Origin: Spirochaetaceae bacterium
GTDB lineage: Bacteria; Spirochaetota; Spirochaetia; Treponematales; Treponemataceae
Reading direction: 5' to 3'
DNA length: 64,000 bases
Assembly: GCA_017618015.1 (NCBI GenBank)
Contig: JAFZVC010000003.1
Location: forward strand, 1 to 64,000
Shown here: positions 16,363-24,857 of the stretch, piece by piece
Numbering within the stretch: the first letter of the stretch is position 1
How the letters are laid out: every line of letters begins with the position of its first letter
The notes under the pieces: generated by a model
The model's input: only the letters and a program-made list of their open reading frames with translations
Database searches by the model: none
Told to the model about the DNA's origin: nothing
Translations under genes and position numbers: made by a program

Positions 16363-18107
16363 CTGTTTGCACTGTCGGAAGATAAGCTTTCCATAATTTC
16401 TTCGGGATTGCCGCCTTTTATGGAGCCGTCCGCGGCGCGACTGAAACAGCTCATAAAGCGCCATGCGTGTTCGCACGTATGCTCGCGGCAGTCATGCCCT
16501 TGTCCGCTGATGCTTCCAAAAACATTCCAGATTTTTCCGCTCTTGTTCTTGAAAATCTCCATAGTCAGCGTACTGCCGCGAGACTGGTCGTAAGCGGTCA
16601 TGCGCGTGTCACCGTCGATGCCCCAGATTTTGTTCTTCCAGCTATCTTTTTCGTCGAGCTTAACGTCGTAGTTTGCAGTCGCGCCGTTAAGCTCAAGGAT
16701 GTATTTCATGCGGTCAAGGCATTTTTGTGCTTGGAACGGAAGCTCCGGGAGTGGCGTAATCTCGCCGCCCGCATAGAAAACGGGAACAGGGACGGTTGTG
16801 TTTAAGCTGCGCGTTGTTTTTGTTCCGTCTGGGGAGGGTGCGTCAATCGGGTTTCCGTAGACGTTGAGCCCGACTTCAAACGTAGCGTCCATTGGTGCGG
16901 CGGCGGCGACAGAAAGCGGATATTCCTGCACGAAATCCCACGATTTGCATCCGCCCATAGAAAAGCCGGTCGCATAAATGCGGCTTTCGTCAACAGGATA
17001 TTTGGCTTTTAGATGTTCTATTAGCTCCTGCATTTCTGTCGCAGTGCTGTTAAGGTGATTTTCCACAGTTACGAGAAGAAAGTTGTGTCTATGGGCGATT
17101 TTAGCCCAGCCTGCCATCGTGCTGAAAAAGAAGCAGCTGTCGCCGCCGCCGTGAAAGCCGAGCACGAGCGGCACTTTCTTTGCAGGGGTTTCGAACAAGC
17201 CTTTATTGTAAAACGCGAAATATCCCACTTTGTGCGTTGTGCTGCCTTTGTCGTCCCCGCAGTTGTCGGCGGACGTTTTAAGCGTAACGACAGCCGGCTC
17301 GCGGATAAGCCCTTCGGCTTCCAAGTCGGGATCAACTTCAAGCGTGCCGAGCATTCGGCGGAACTTTTTGGCAAAACTGTAGAAATCTGCCGGTATGTCT
17401 GGTTTTTGCCGCGCTGTAAAGTGCTCGAAGTTTGTTCTGAAATAGTTGTTTATTTCTGCGCTGTTCGAGTATGAAACAATCGGGATGTCGCGCGCGGCGG
17501 CTCGTGCAGAAACATCGCCGGGTTTTTGGCTGCCTGGTAAAACCGATACGTCAGAAAGTCCCGTTAAAAAGCATGTAACTGGCGCAATGTCGGCTTTTCC
17601 CCAAAGCCCGTCGCCTTCAAAGTGCGTCAAGCAGTTTTTCGCGATGTAGTCCGCCGACGCCCCGAACCCGAAGAGGCACGTCCTGAATATCGCACCCCGG
17701 ATAAAGTAGCCGTCCGTTGTGTGCGTGAATCTGTTTTTCGCCTCGATGTAGCCGTCTTTATGGTACTGGTGAATGCGCGAGTTGGTTATTATCTCCGCGA
17801 ATAAATCTGGCGCGGCGTTTTTCCATCCGCCTTGTGCCGTCGGATATATGAAAACTACGCTCGAAGCAAAATCGCGTGCTATTTGCAATAGTCCGGCGTT
17901 TTGGGCGAAAATCCGTGCGTCATCTGTATTAAGATTATTTTCTGTAAAAACAACGAGATACGGGGCGATGAACCCGTAATTCAGTATGTCGGCGTGAAGT
18001 GAGCCATCTGGCGGCGGTACAAGAACCGTCGCTGTAAAAGTGTTGAATGTATGTGTCCAGAAGACAATTCCGTCATCCAGAGTCTGTGTTTCAGGTGCTT
18101 TTTCCAT
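16359..18107 (-). CDS. Alpha/beta-hydrolase, esterase/PHB-depolymerase-like
   Basis: A 582-residue protein. The C-terminal part (about residues 290-560) is an alpha/beta-hydrolase with an oxyanion LVLGFHGGGDS, the nucleophile elbow GFSMGG near 378 and a late histidine in GQGHDCREHTCEHAW. This resembles feruloyl/acetyl-xylan esterases and PHB depolymerases. The N-terminal 280 residues are unassigned. No signal peptide is seen. The start at 18107 is preferred to one nine codons upstream because a promoter with TACACT six bases before it suggests a leaderless mRNA. Confidence 0.72.
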   Translation of the reverse strand: MEKAPETQTLDDGIVFWTHTFNTFTATVLVPPPDGSLHADILNYGFIAPYLVVFTENNLNTDDARIFAQNAGLLQIARDFASSVVFIYPTAQGGWKNAAPDLFAEIITNSRIHQYHKDGYIEAKNRFTHTTDGYFIRGAIFRTCLFGFGASADYIAKNCLTHFEGDGLWGKADIAPVTCFLTGLSDVSVLPGSQKPGDVSARAAARDIPIVSYSNSAEINNYFRTNFEHFTARQKPDIPADFYSFAKKFRRMLGTLEVDPDLEAEGLIREPAVVTLKTSADNCGDDKGSTTHKVGYFAFYNKGLFETPAKKVPLVLGFHGGGDSCFFFSTMAGWAKIAHRHNFLLVTVENHLNSTATEMQELIEHLKAKYPVDESRIYATGFSMGGCKSWDFVQEYPLSVAAAAPMDATFEVGLNVYGNPIDAPSPDGTKTTRSLNTTVPVPVFYAGGEITPLPELPFQAQKCLDRMKYILELNGATANYDVKLDEKDSWKNKIWGIDGDTRMTAYDQSRGSTLTMEIFKNKSGKIWNVFGSISGQGHDCREHTCEHAWRFMSCFSRAADGSIKGGNPEEIMESLSSDSANS

Positions 18108-18113
18108 AGAACC

Positions 18114-18142
18114 AGTGTACGCTGATTCCGGCATTAATGCAA
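18114..18142 (-). promoter_or_regulatory. Promoter for a leaderless esterase mRNA
   Basis: On the minus strand TTGCAT (18137-18142), 17 bases and TACACT (18114-18119) end six bases before the ATG at 18107. There is no ribosome-binding site. Confidence 0.45.
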
Positions 18143-18160
18143 ATCAGATGTTTTGCGGAA

Positions 18161-18197
18161 AAAAAGCCGAGGCTCCGGTTTGAACTTCGGCTTTTTT
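18161..18197. terminator. Bidirectional intrinsic terminator
   Basis: AAAAAGCCGA (18161-18170) and TCGGCTTTTT (18187-18196) form a stem with A/T runs on both sides. It lies 15 bases beyond the stop of the small minus-strand frame at 18212-18409. Confidence 0.75.
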
Positions 18198-18211
18198 TGT
18201 GTCAGCAAGAG

Positions 18212-18409
18212 CTACTGGCGGGTGTAATCATCTCCATCAAAAGTAATAATTCCGTTCGAAATCGTAAACGTTCCTGACGGCTGCTGATTGGCAGAAATCT
18301 CTACAAGAGGAATGTCTGCATTTGTTATAGTCACAGTCTGACCTGAAAGAAAAGCAGCATAACAAACTTGATTATAAGTAGTTTCATTTATATCAGAATT
18401 CGCAACCAA
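18212..18409 (-). pseudogene. Short frame, probably the remnant of a larger gene
   Basis: A 65-residue frame opening only at a TTG with no ribosome-binding site. The sequence is polar and beta-rich (SGQTVTITNADIPLVEIS, TFTISNGIITFDGDD). A terminator directly follows its stop, which suggests a real 3' end, and the frame stays open about 20 codons further upstream without an ATG. It may be the tail of a lost surface or lipoprotein gene. I do not recognise it. Confidence 0.3.
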
Positions 18410-18448
18410 AAAAACGTTTGCGTAATCTGAAAAAGGTGGGGGTGCGGG

Positions 18449-18486
18449 GGCGGGAAAAACTATTTAGAGTTTTGCCTGCTCCCGCC
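18449..18486. repeat. Hairpin repeat, family 3, copy 2
   Basis: GGCGGGA (18449-18455) pairs with TCCCGCC (18480-18486), with AAAACT/AGTTTT inside. It shares GGGAAAAAC and GTTTTGCCTGC with the hairpin at 12775-12810. It lies just beyond the 3' end of the MATE gene. Confidence 0.5.
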
Positions 18487-18503
18487 TTGTTTATATCATG
18501 GAA

Positions 18504-19895
18504 TTATTTGTTTCCTGTCGAGATTTTCTTTATCCATTTGCCGCTGCGGAGCCGTAAGACGCACCACAACGTTTTGACGATTTGGTCCGATTTGAGCGCG
18601 GCGTAAATCCAGAACGCAGGGATTCTAAGGACTGGTCCTGCCAGAATGCCGAGCGGGATTGCTAGTACCCATAAGAAGATATTGTCTGCGAGCATAAGCA
18701 TTTTTGTGTCGCCGCCACCACGCAGAACGCCTTTTGTCATAATGCTGTTTATCGCGTGGAAAACGACGATAAAGCTTATCGAAAGCATAAGCTCTTCTGC
18801 GATTTCGAGCGTTTCTTCGGACAAGTTTTTGTACGAGCTGATGACGGGTGCGCTTACCGCAAGGATGAAAAGCCCCGATACTATGCCGAGCGCGATTCCA
18901 AGTCCAAGGAACTGATAACCCTGTTGCATCGTCTTTTCTTTGCTTCCCATGCCGAGTGTCTGCCCCGTCACGATTGCTCCTGCCTGGCTGACTCCCTGAA
19001 TGACGACGGTGCTCAGCTGCTGGGTGACGCTCGTTATCGCGTTTGCAGCGACGAAAGCCGCGCCCATGCGACCAATTACCATCGCAACTGAGTTGTTTCC
19101 GATGGCGAGGATTCCGTCGCTTATGAGAACCGGGATGCTTATGCGCATGTATTCGCGGATGAGCGAGCTTGTCTGCATGAAAAAGTCTTTTATGCGGAAG
19201 CGGATGCGGCTGTCCTTAAAGAAAAGATATCCGCAGATGGCGCATGTCTCGAAGATGCGGGCAATAAGCGTTGCGAGTGCCGCGCCCGCGACACCCATCT
19301 CTGGAAAGCCGAAATGACCGAAGATGAGCGTATAGTTTGCGACAAGGTTCATTGAAAGCGCTCCGATCGACACGAAAAGCGGAAGCTTCACTTGCCCGAC
19401 GCTCCGCAAAACGATTGTGCAGACGAGCGACAATCCGAGGAAAAAGTATGTCGGCACAGACCAGCGGAAATAAAGCTCTCCCTGCTCGATAATCTCCGCA
19501 TCGTCGGTGTAGAGAAGCATAAGTTTGTCGGGGATCAGGAGCGTCGCAAGCGCAAACAGTGAGGCGAGAAGCACCGTGAGCCGGAGCATAAGGCAGACTG
19601 TCTGTTTAAGTGCAGTCGAGGCAGCCTCGGCATTTCCGTTCGCGGCTTTTTTCATGCCCCAGTAGCGTGATACGAGCACAGATGCGCCCATGCCGAGCCC
19701 CATGCAGAAAATCTGATATATGCTGATGAACGAGTTCGCGAGCGACGTGGCGGAAAGCGGGTTTTCGCCGAGGCTTCCGACCATAATCGTGTCGAGCATG
19801 TTCACGCCGATTGTTATAAGGCTTTGCAGCGCGATTGGAAGCGCGAGCGTGAAAACGTTTTTATAAAACTCCGGGTCTTTTTTGTACAGCTTCAT
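18504..19895 (-). CDS. MATE-family multidrug/solute exporter
   Basis: A 463-residue inner-membrane protein with about 12 hydrophobic segments in the two-bundle MATE arrangement. It should extrude organic cations or drugs by sodium or proton antiport. Family-typical parts are LALPIALQSLITIGVNMLDTIMVGSLG at the start of bundle one and the symmetric SIPVLISDGILAIGNNSVAMVIGRMG in bundle two. The ATG at 19895 is preferred over a TTG seven codons upstream because the TTG overlaps the promoter -10 box TACAAT. It is divergent from the GH5 gene. Confidence 0.88.
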   Translation of the reverse strand: MKLYKKDPEFYKNVFTLALPIALQSLITIGVNMLDTIMVGSLGENPLSATSLANSFISIYQIFCMGLGMGASVLVSRYWGMKKAANGNAEAASTALKQTVCLMLRLTVLLASLFALATLLIPDKLMLLYTDDAEIIEQGELYFRWSVPTYFFLGLSLVCTIVLRSVGQVKLPLFVSIGALSMNLVANYTLIFGHFGFPEMGVAGAALATLIARIFETCAICGYLFFKDSRIRFRIKDFFMQTSSLIREYMRISIPVLISDGILAIGNNSVAMVIGRMGAAFVAANAITSVTQQLSTVVIQGVSQAGAIVTGQTLGMGSKEKTMQQGYQFLGLGIALGIVSGLFILAVSAPVISSYKNLSEETLEIAEELMLSISFIVVFHAINSIMTKGVLRGGGDTKMLMLADNIFLWVLAIPLGILAGPVLRIPAFWIYAALKSDQIVKTLWCVLRLRSGKWIKKISTGNK

Positions 19896-19907
19896 GTTTC
19901 TCGCGAC

Positions 19908-19936
19908 ATTGTACAATAAATGCTTTTTTTTGTCTT
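19908..19936 (-). promoter_or_regulatory. Promoter of the MATE gene
   Basis: On the minus strand AAGACA (19931-19936), 17 bases and TACAAT (19908-19913) end 12 bases before the ATG, leaving a leader of about five bases and no ribosome-binding site. Confidence 0.5.
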
Positions 19937-19973
19937 AAAAACGTGGTAGGATTTTTCTGTATACACGAGAACC

Positions 19974-20153
19974 CGGCAATGTCATACGACTGTCATTTGC
20001 GCTTTTTGTGATATTTAGTGCGTATTACAGGGCGTAGCCAAAAGACTGCATGCCACTATTGAAGCCCGCAGGGCTGAACTTGTGGCCAATGCAGGGTTTT
20101 GGCGAGAGCCCTGTAAGAAGCATAAGTATAGGAAAATTGAAATGACATTGCCG
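19974..20153. repeat. Long palindrome, family 1, copy C
   Basis: The outer arms CGGCAATGTCAT (19974-19985) and ATGACATTGCCG (20142-20153) are perfect complements. The inner element (20025-20116) runs TTACAGGGC-gta-GCCAAAA-ga-CTGCAT-GCCAC, then apex TATTGAA with a small GCCC-GCA-GGGC hairpin, TGAACTT, and the complementary arm GTGGC, ATGCAG, TTTTGGC, GAGA, GCCCTGTAA. It fills the divergent gap between the MATE and GH5 genes. Confidence 0.78.
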
Positions 20154-20169
20154 AATTATAGGAGTTTTT

Positions 20170-21201
20170 ATGGGAAAAAAACTTACCGGTTTCATGCGCG
20201 GCGTGAACCTTGGCGGATGGCTTTCACAGTGCAAACCGTCAAAAGAGCATTACGACTCTTTTATTACAGAAGATGATATTAAGACGATAAAGTCCTGGGG
20301 GCTTGATCACGTAAGGCTTCCGGTCGATTACGAACTAGTGCAGGAAAAAGACGGCACGTTCAAAGAAGACGGATTCGTTTACATTCAGAACGCTATCGAC
20401 TGGTGCAAAAACGCTGGGCTTAACCTGATACTCGACCTTCATAAGACGATAGGCTATTCCTTTTACGAGGGTGCGGGCGAGAAAGGCTTTTTTGACGACA
20501 AGGCGTATCAGGAGCTGTTTTATTCACTGTGGTCGGAGTTCGCCGCGCGTTACGGAAAATACGAGGACATGGTTTGCTTTGAGCTTTTGAACGAAGTCAC
20601 AAAAAAAGAATACAGCCCGGAATGGAACAGAATTGCCCGCACATGTATTGAGCGTATTCGGAAGCACGCTCCGACGATCCGCATTCTCGTTGGAAGCTAC
20701 TGGAACAATCACGTAATGGCTGTGCGCGACTTGGAGCCGCCGTATGATGAGAATATCGTATACAACTTCCACTGCTACGAGCCGCTTATTTTCACGCATC
20801 AGGGTGCGCACTGGATTCCGACGATGGACACGAAGTTCCGCATGCCGCTCAATGTGACATGGAAAAAGTACGCGGAGTATACGGCGGCGAACGTAGACCA
20901 GGAAGGCGACACGTTTGCGGATTGCGACCCGAACGGTATTCCTGACACAAGCTATTTCGAGAATCTTTTTGCTGACGCGATAAAAGTCGCCGAGGAGCGC
21001 AACGTTGAGCTTTATTGCGGTGAGTATGGTGTTATAGAGAACGCGGAGCCGGAAGAGGCTGTGAAGTGGTATAAGCTGATAAACGCAGTTTTCGAGAAAC
21101 ACTCGATAGGCCGCGCCGCGTGGTCGTATAAGAGGATGAACTTCGGCATTGCGGACGAGCGCATGAACGGCGTTCGCGAGACGCTTGTGAAATTGCTGTA
21201 A
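20170..21201 (+). CDS. Glycoside hydrolase family 5, beta-glucanase-like
   Basis: A 343-residue TIM-barrel hydrolase without a signal peptide, so likely cytoplasmic and acting on imported oligosaccharides. The acid/base glutamate is in FELLNEV (about E142) and the nucleophile in CGEYGV (about E285). GVNLGGWLSQ near the start and LPVDYE are typical of GH5 exo-1,3-beta-glucanase and cellulase-type enzymes. AGGAG lies five bases before the ATG. Confidence 0.88.
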   Translation: MGKKLTGFMRGVNLGGWLSQCKPSKEHYDSFITEDDIKTIKSWGLDHVRLPVDYELVQEKDGTFKEDGFVYIQNAIDWCKNAGLNLILDLHKTIGYSFYEGAGEKGFFDDKAYQELFYSLWSEFAARYGKYEDMVCFELLNEVTKKEYSPEWNRIARTCIERIRKHAPTIRILVGSYWNNHVMAVRDLEPPYDENIVYNFHCYEPLIFTHQGAHWIPTMDTKFRMPLNVTWKKYAEYTAANVDQEGDTFADCDPNGIPDTSYFENLFADAIKVAEERNVELYCGEYGVIENAEPEEAVKWYKLINAVFEKHSIGRAAWSYKRMNFGIADERMNGVRETLVKLL

Positions 21202-21204
21202 AAA

Positions 21205-21290
21205 ACGAGAGAGGGGGTAGCGTAAGACCCCGCAGACCGCCACAAAAGGCGGTCGAGGAGGCTGGAGCGAGGGGGATTCTTCCCCCTCTT
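21205..21290 (+). repeat. G-rich palindromic repeat, family 2, copy 2
   Basis: Begins AACGAGAGAGGGGGTAGCG directly after the GH5 stop, contains GACCGCC-acaaaa-GGCGGTC, and ends with the hairpin AGGGGGA-TTCT-TCCCCCT plus a short T-run. It lies between convergent genes, where it could act as a terminator. Confidence 0.65.
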
Positions 21291-21354
21291 TAAGTTATCA
21301 TTCCCCCTCAGAGCACAGCTCTTCGGGAGAGTCGCTGACAAGCCGCAGGGTCGC

Positions 21355-22914
21355 TTACTTCTCTTCCTCTTCTACGAGGACCATTTTCTTTGTTACCTGA
21401 ACTTTCTCTTCGTAGCAAGCGAACATCTTATCGACATCCGCTGCCGGAAGTTTCGGCGTAATCAGGCTTACGATCGGAACGATAATCAAACCGCCGACCA
21501 TTGCGACAGCACCGCAGTTAATCGGTGACTGGATAAAGCGCAGTGCAGGGAACATGTTCACGACTGTAAGAGCAACACCCCAGATGAAGTTTGCCCAAAC
21601 AGCGGCTTTCGTAACTTTCTTTGAGAAAAGTCCGTAAAGGAACGGAGCAAGGAACGCACCTGCAAGAGCACCCCAAGAGTAACCCATAAGCTGAGCAATG
21701 TAAGGAACTTTATCAGGGTTAAGAGCGATTATTACAGAAACTGCAATAAAGATTACGATGAAGAAGCGCATAACAAGAACCGTTTTCTTTTCGTCTGTCT
21801 TTTTCATGCATGTGATTTTGAGCATATCAAGAGTCAATGTTGAGCTTGAAGTCAAAACAAGTGATGAAAGCGTTGACATAGAAGCGGAAAGAACGAGAAC
21901 GACGACTACACCGATAAGAATATCCGGGAGTTTTGAAAGCATCTGCGGAACGATGCTGTCGTAAACGATTCCGCTTGCTCCGTGAATTGCAGGAGAATCG
22001 AAAAGACGGGCAAAACCTCCGAGGAAGTAACAGCCGCCGGCGATGACTACTGCGAAAACTGTGGAAACAATCGTTCCTGTCTTAACGGCTTTTTCTGACT
22101 TGATTGAGTAGAACTTGCCGACCATCTGTGGAAGACCCCATGTACCAAGCGATGTAAGGATGATTACACCAAGCAGGTTGAGCGGGTCCGGTCCAAAGAA
22201 CGATGCGAACATTCCGTTCATTCCTTGAAGGGCTGGCACTGCGACTGAAGTATCGCCAGGAATATGCGAAAGCTTGTCGAGTGCGCTTAAGAAGCCACCC
22301 TGTCCGTCGATTACAGCAGCGATTACGGCGATGATACCGCCGAGCATTATTAAGCCCTGAATAAAGTCGTTGATTGCTGTTGCCATGTAACCGCCAAGGA
22401 TAACGTATATGGCTGTAAGAATTGCCATACCGATTACGCACCATTTGTAATCGATGTCGAATGCAAGTCCGAACAGTGTGGAAAGTCCCTTGTAAAGAGA
22501 AGCAGTATAAGGAATAAGGAAAATAAACGCGATTGCGGCGGCTGCTATGCGCAGTGACTGGCTCTGGTAGCGCTTACCGAAAAAGTCCGGCATTGTCTTT
22601 GCGTCAAGGTGATGTGTCATAACGCGTGTGCGGCGACCCATTACAACCCATGCAAGGAGCGAGCCAAGGAAAGCGTTTCCAAGTCCAATCCATGTAGACG
22701 ATATACCGTACTTCCAGCCGAACTGTCCTGCATAGCCGATGAAAACTACAGCAGAGAAATAAGAAGTTCCGTAAGCGAAGGCTGTGAGCCATGGACCTAC
22801 GTTTCTTCCGCCGAGTACGAAGCCGTTAACATCTTTTGCCTGCCTGCGTGAGTAAATACCTACCGCGATCATAATGCCAAAGAAGATAACGAGCATTAAC
22901 AATTTGATAATCAT
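21355..22914 (-). CDS. Sodium:solute symporter (SSS family)
   Basis: A 519-residue inner-membrane protein with about 13 hydrophobic segments, of the SSS family (PanF/PutP-like). Recognisable segments are FVLGGRNVGPWLTAFAYGTSYFSAVVFIGYAG and WGLPQMVGKFYSIKSEKAVKTGT, with SMSTLSSLVLTSSSTLTLDML near the sodium site. It should import a solute, probably an amino acid, with sodium. The start at 22914 is set by GGAGG five bases upstream. Just before that site lies a terminator and a leader peptide with eight tyrosine codons, which suggests tyrosine or a related aromatic compound as substrate or signal (inference). Confidence 0.88.
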   Translation of the reverse strand: MIIKLLMLVIFFGIMIAVGIYSRRQAKDVNGFVLGGRNVGPWLTAFAYGTSYFSAVVFIGYAGQFGWKYGISSTWIGLGNAFLGSLLAWVVMGRRTRVMTHHLDAKTMPDFFGKRYQSQSLRIAAAAIAFIFLIPYTASLYKGLSTLFGLAFDIDYKWCVIGMAILTAIYVILGGYMATAINDFIQGLIMLGGIIAVIAAVIDGQGGFLSALDKLSHIPGDTSVAVPALQGMNGMFASFFGPDPLNLLGVIILTSLGTWGLPQMVGKFYSIKSEKAVKTGTIVSTVFAVVIAGGCYFLGGFARLFDSPAIHGASGIVYDSIVPQMLSKLPDILIGVVVVLVLSASMSTLSSLVLTSSSTLTLDMLKITCMKKTDEKKTVLVMRFFIVIFIAVSVIIALNPDKVPYIAQLMGYSWGALAGAFLAPFLYGLFSKKVTKAAVWANFIWGVALTVVNMFPALRFIQSPINCGAVAMVGGLIIVPIVSLITPKLPAADVDKMFACYEEKVQVTKKMVLVEEEEK

Positions 22915-22924
22915 ACGTTCCTCC

Positions 22925-22956
22925 AAAAAAAAAGCCGTCGCATGGTAAGCGGCGGC
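22925..22956 (-). terminator. Attenuator terminator before the symporter gene
   Basis: On the minus strand GCGGCGGC's complement GCCGCCGC (22949-22956) pairs with GCGACGGC (22934-22941) over a seven-base loop, with one mismatch, followed by nine T residues (22925-22933). The T-run directly abuts the GGAGG of the symporter gene, so terminated transcripts exclude it. Confidence 0.8.
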
Positions 22957-22981
22957 CTGTCAATCCAGTATGGTTAAGCAT

Positions 22982-23062
22982 TCAGTTTTTGGAAACTGAG
23001 CCACAACAAGCCGTAGCAAGAGAATAATAGTAATAATAATAGTAATAACGGTTGCGTGACAT
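22982..23062 (-). CDS. Leader peptide with eight consecutive tyrosines
   Basis: A 26-codon frame: MSRNR, then eight tyrosine codons (TAT or TAC), then SLATACCGSVSKN and TGA. AAAGG lies seven bases before the ATG (23070-23074). A promoter stands 31 bases upstream and a terminator 26 bases downstream of the stop. A stem-loop CAGTTT-ccaa-AAACTG (22983-22998) covers the end of the frame. This is the standard layout of ribosome-mediated attenuation: stalling at tyrosine codons when charged tRNA-Tyr is scarce would let an alternative pairing form and prevent termination. Confidence 0.82.
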   Translation of the reverse strand: MSRNRYYYYYYYYSLATACCGSVSKN

Positions 23063-23092
23063 TTGATTTCCTTTGCTGAAACTTCTTAAACA

Positions 23093-23121
23093 ATACTAAA
23101 GATTTGAAGCCGGACTGTCAA
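23093..23121 (-). promoter_or_regulatory. Promoter of the leader peptide/symporter transcript
   Basis: On the minus strand a perfect TTGACA (23116-23121), 17 bases and TAGTAT (23093-23098). The predicted start is about 25 bases before the leader ATG. Confidence 0.75.
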
Positions 23122-23158
23122 GAGGTTTCTGTATAGAGAAACTAAATAATATATACGG

Positions 23159-24685
23159 CTATGCTTTTGCTGCGGCAGCCGCGTCCTTTATCTCTTTTTT
23201 ATTCTGATACATAGCATCGTCGGCGCGCTTAATCGTGTCATCGAACGATTTGTCGTTTTCATCAAAAACAGCCATTCCAATAGCGAACGAAATACCGAAT
23301 TTCGTCTTTGCGGCTGTATTTTTTGCCATATCGATAAGCTTGTCGCGTATACGTAAATCATGGAACGAAAGGATAACGGCAAACTCGTCGCCGCCGATGC
23401 GGTAAACCGGGCTGTGCTTGTAAATGCCGCAAACGACGTCGCTCACGTTCTTAAGAAGCTCGTCGCCGGCGGAATGACCCAGCTGGTCGTTCGTCTCTTT
23501 AAGCCAGTTGACGTCTACCATAACGATTCCCGCGTCTTTTTGCATGCCGGACGCAAGCTTTTTCTGAAGCTGCTCCAAGTCGTGGTCGTAAGCCATTCTG
23601 TTCCGAACGCCCGTAAGCGAATCCTGGCTCGCAAGCTTAATAGCGTCCGTCATCATCTGCTCCATACGAACTTCCGCATCGATTGAACGGTGGCACAATA
23701 TGTAGCGGTGCACGCCTTTTTCCACTGATGAGTCTTTAATCAGCTTTGTCTGAACATATTTAGGCTGTCCGTTTAGAATAACGCGGTAGTTTATTACGAG
23801 CGAGTCGTTTGCTTCCATGTGTTGGATTACGCTCTGCTTTTCTATTGTTGAAAGATACCTTTTTTTGTCGTCCGGGTGGACATCAATCTCTGCGAATTCT
23901 TTTATCCTGCCGCTTAGTGAATCAATTGAAAGCAAAATGTCTGTATTTGTGCTGAAATCGTCTTTAATCAGAACAGAATTTATTGTGTCATGGTCAAAAT
24001 CAGCAAAGGCAATGCTTTCGTATTCATCTATTAGCGCGTCTATAATGGATTTTTGAAGTGCGCTATATGAATCTTTAGTTGACATAGTTTTAATTTCAGC
24101 GAGCTTACTTCTTATGTTTTTACATCCAAGGAAAAATCCTGCGGCAAAACAGATTGTCGTGTTTATTATATCTTCCAGTGCGATGTTCGGGGTTTTACAG
24201 ATAATTGTTCCTGCGACTGTCGGTATGTACAGCAAAATCATGTCCAGAAGCAGAGTTGGAACAGGTACTGTCAGCAGCATAGGGAAAAGTGCGAAATAAA
24301 CGGGGATGAAAACAGCAAGGTTGATGGGCGTGGAAAAATCGAGCCACAGAAGAAGCCCGCCGAACACGAGAAGCGTAATTTGCGAGAACCAAAAAGAAGC
24401 TTTTATATGATTTTGAATTACAGCTGTGAAAAGAATAAGGCAGAGAGCCATGTATGCAGTGTAAACGACACCGAAAGGCGTTAAATCACGTACATGCTCC
24501 ATGTCCGGGGTATCCGGCAGAATAAGTGTGAACAAGATAATGGCAGCAAAAACCGTTGTCATTACTTTGTAAAAAACCGATACGAACGCTATTGTGTATT
24601 GATGGATTTCTTTCCTATATGTGCGGAAAAAAACGGGATCCTGGCCTGCATAAAACCAAAAAGAAACTCTCTGCGAAAATGTCAT
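23159..24685 (-). CDS. Membrane diguanylate cyclase (GGDEF)
   Basis: A 508-residue protein. Five or six hydrophobic segments (about residues 30-200) form a membrane sensor, a PAS-like linker spans about 210-340, and the GGDEF domain (about 345-490) has SQDSLTGVRNRMAYD, MVDVNWLKETNDQLGHSAGDELL and an intact IGGDEFAVI active site. It should synthesise cyclic di-GMP in response to an unknown membrane or extracellular signal. The C-terminus is alanine-rich. A promoter -10 box TATAAT lies nine bases before the start and no ribosome-binding site is present. Confidence 0.88.
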   Translation of the reverse strand: MTFSQRVSFWFYAGQDPVFFRTYRKEIHQYTIAFVSVFYKVMTTVFAAIILFTLILPDTPDMEHVRDLTPFGVVYTAYMALCLILFTAVIQNHIKASFWFSQITLLVFGGLLLWLDFSTPINLAVFIPVYFALFPMLLTVPVPTLLLDMILLYIPTVAGTIICKTPNIALEDIINTTICFAAGFFLGCKNIRSKLAEIKTMSTKDSYSALQKSIIDALIDEYESIAFADFDHDTINSVLIKDDFSTNTDILLSIDSLSGRIKEFAEIDVHPDDKKRYLSTIEKQSVIQHMEANDSLVINYRVILNGQPKYVQTKLIKDSSVEKGVHRYILCHRSIDAEVRMEQMMTDAIKLASQDSLTGVRNRMAYDHDLEQLQKKLASGMQKDAGIVMVDVNWLKETNDQLGHSAGDELLKNVSDVVCGIYKHSPVYRIGGDEFAVILSFHDLRIRDKLIDMAKNTAAKTKFGISFAIGMAVFDENDKSFDDTIKRADDAMYQNKKEIKDAAAAAKA

Positions 24686-24694
24686 GATTTTCGT

Positions 24695-24722
24695 ATTATA
24701 TCATTAAATGAATAAAATGCAA
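24695..24722 (-). promoter_or_regulatory. Promoter for a leaderless GGDEF mRNA
   Basis: On the minus strand TTGCAT (24717-24722), 16 bases and TATAAT (24695-24700), ending nine bases before the ATG at 24685. Confidence 0.6.
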
Positions 24723-24789
24723 ATGTTTGAACAAAAATTGATATGAGTGAACGCATGATAAAACAGATAATATCGATTTTTTGTTCTAC

Positions 24790-24818
24790 TTGACACAAAT
24801 CCGATTTATTTGAAATAT
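24790..24818 (+). promoter_or_regulatory. Candidate promoter of the alpha-galactosidase gene
   Basis: TTGACA (24790-24795), 17 bases and a weak -10 AAATAT (24813-24818), 40 bases before the start codon. Confidence 0.45.
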
Positions 24819-24857
24819 TTTCGGAACAAGGGAAAATTGTTTTTTAAGGGAGAAACG

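Noticed and set aside
23023-23046. Tyrosine run as a meaningless trinucleotide repeat
   Set aside because: The run mixes TAT and TAC, lies in frame in a small gene with a ribosome-binding site, and is bracketed by a promoter and a terminator, which fits an attenuator better than a microsatellite.
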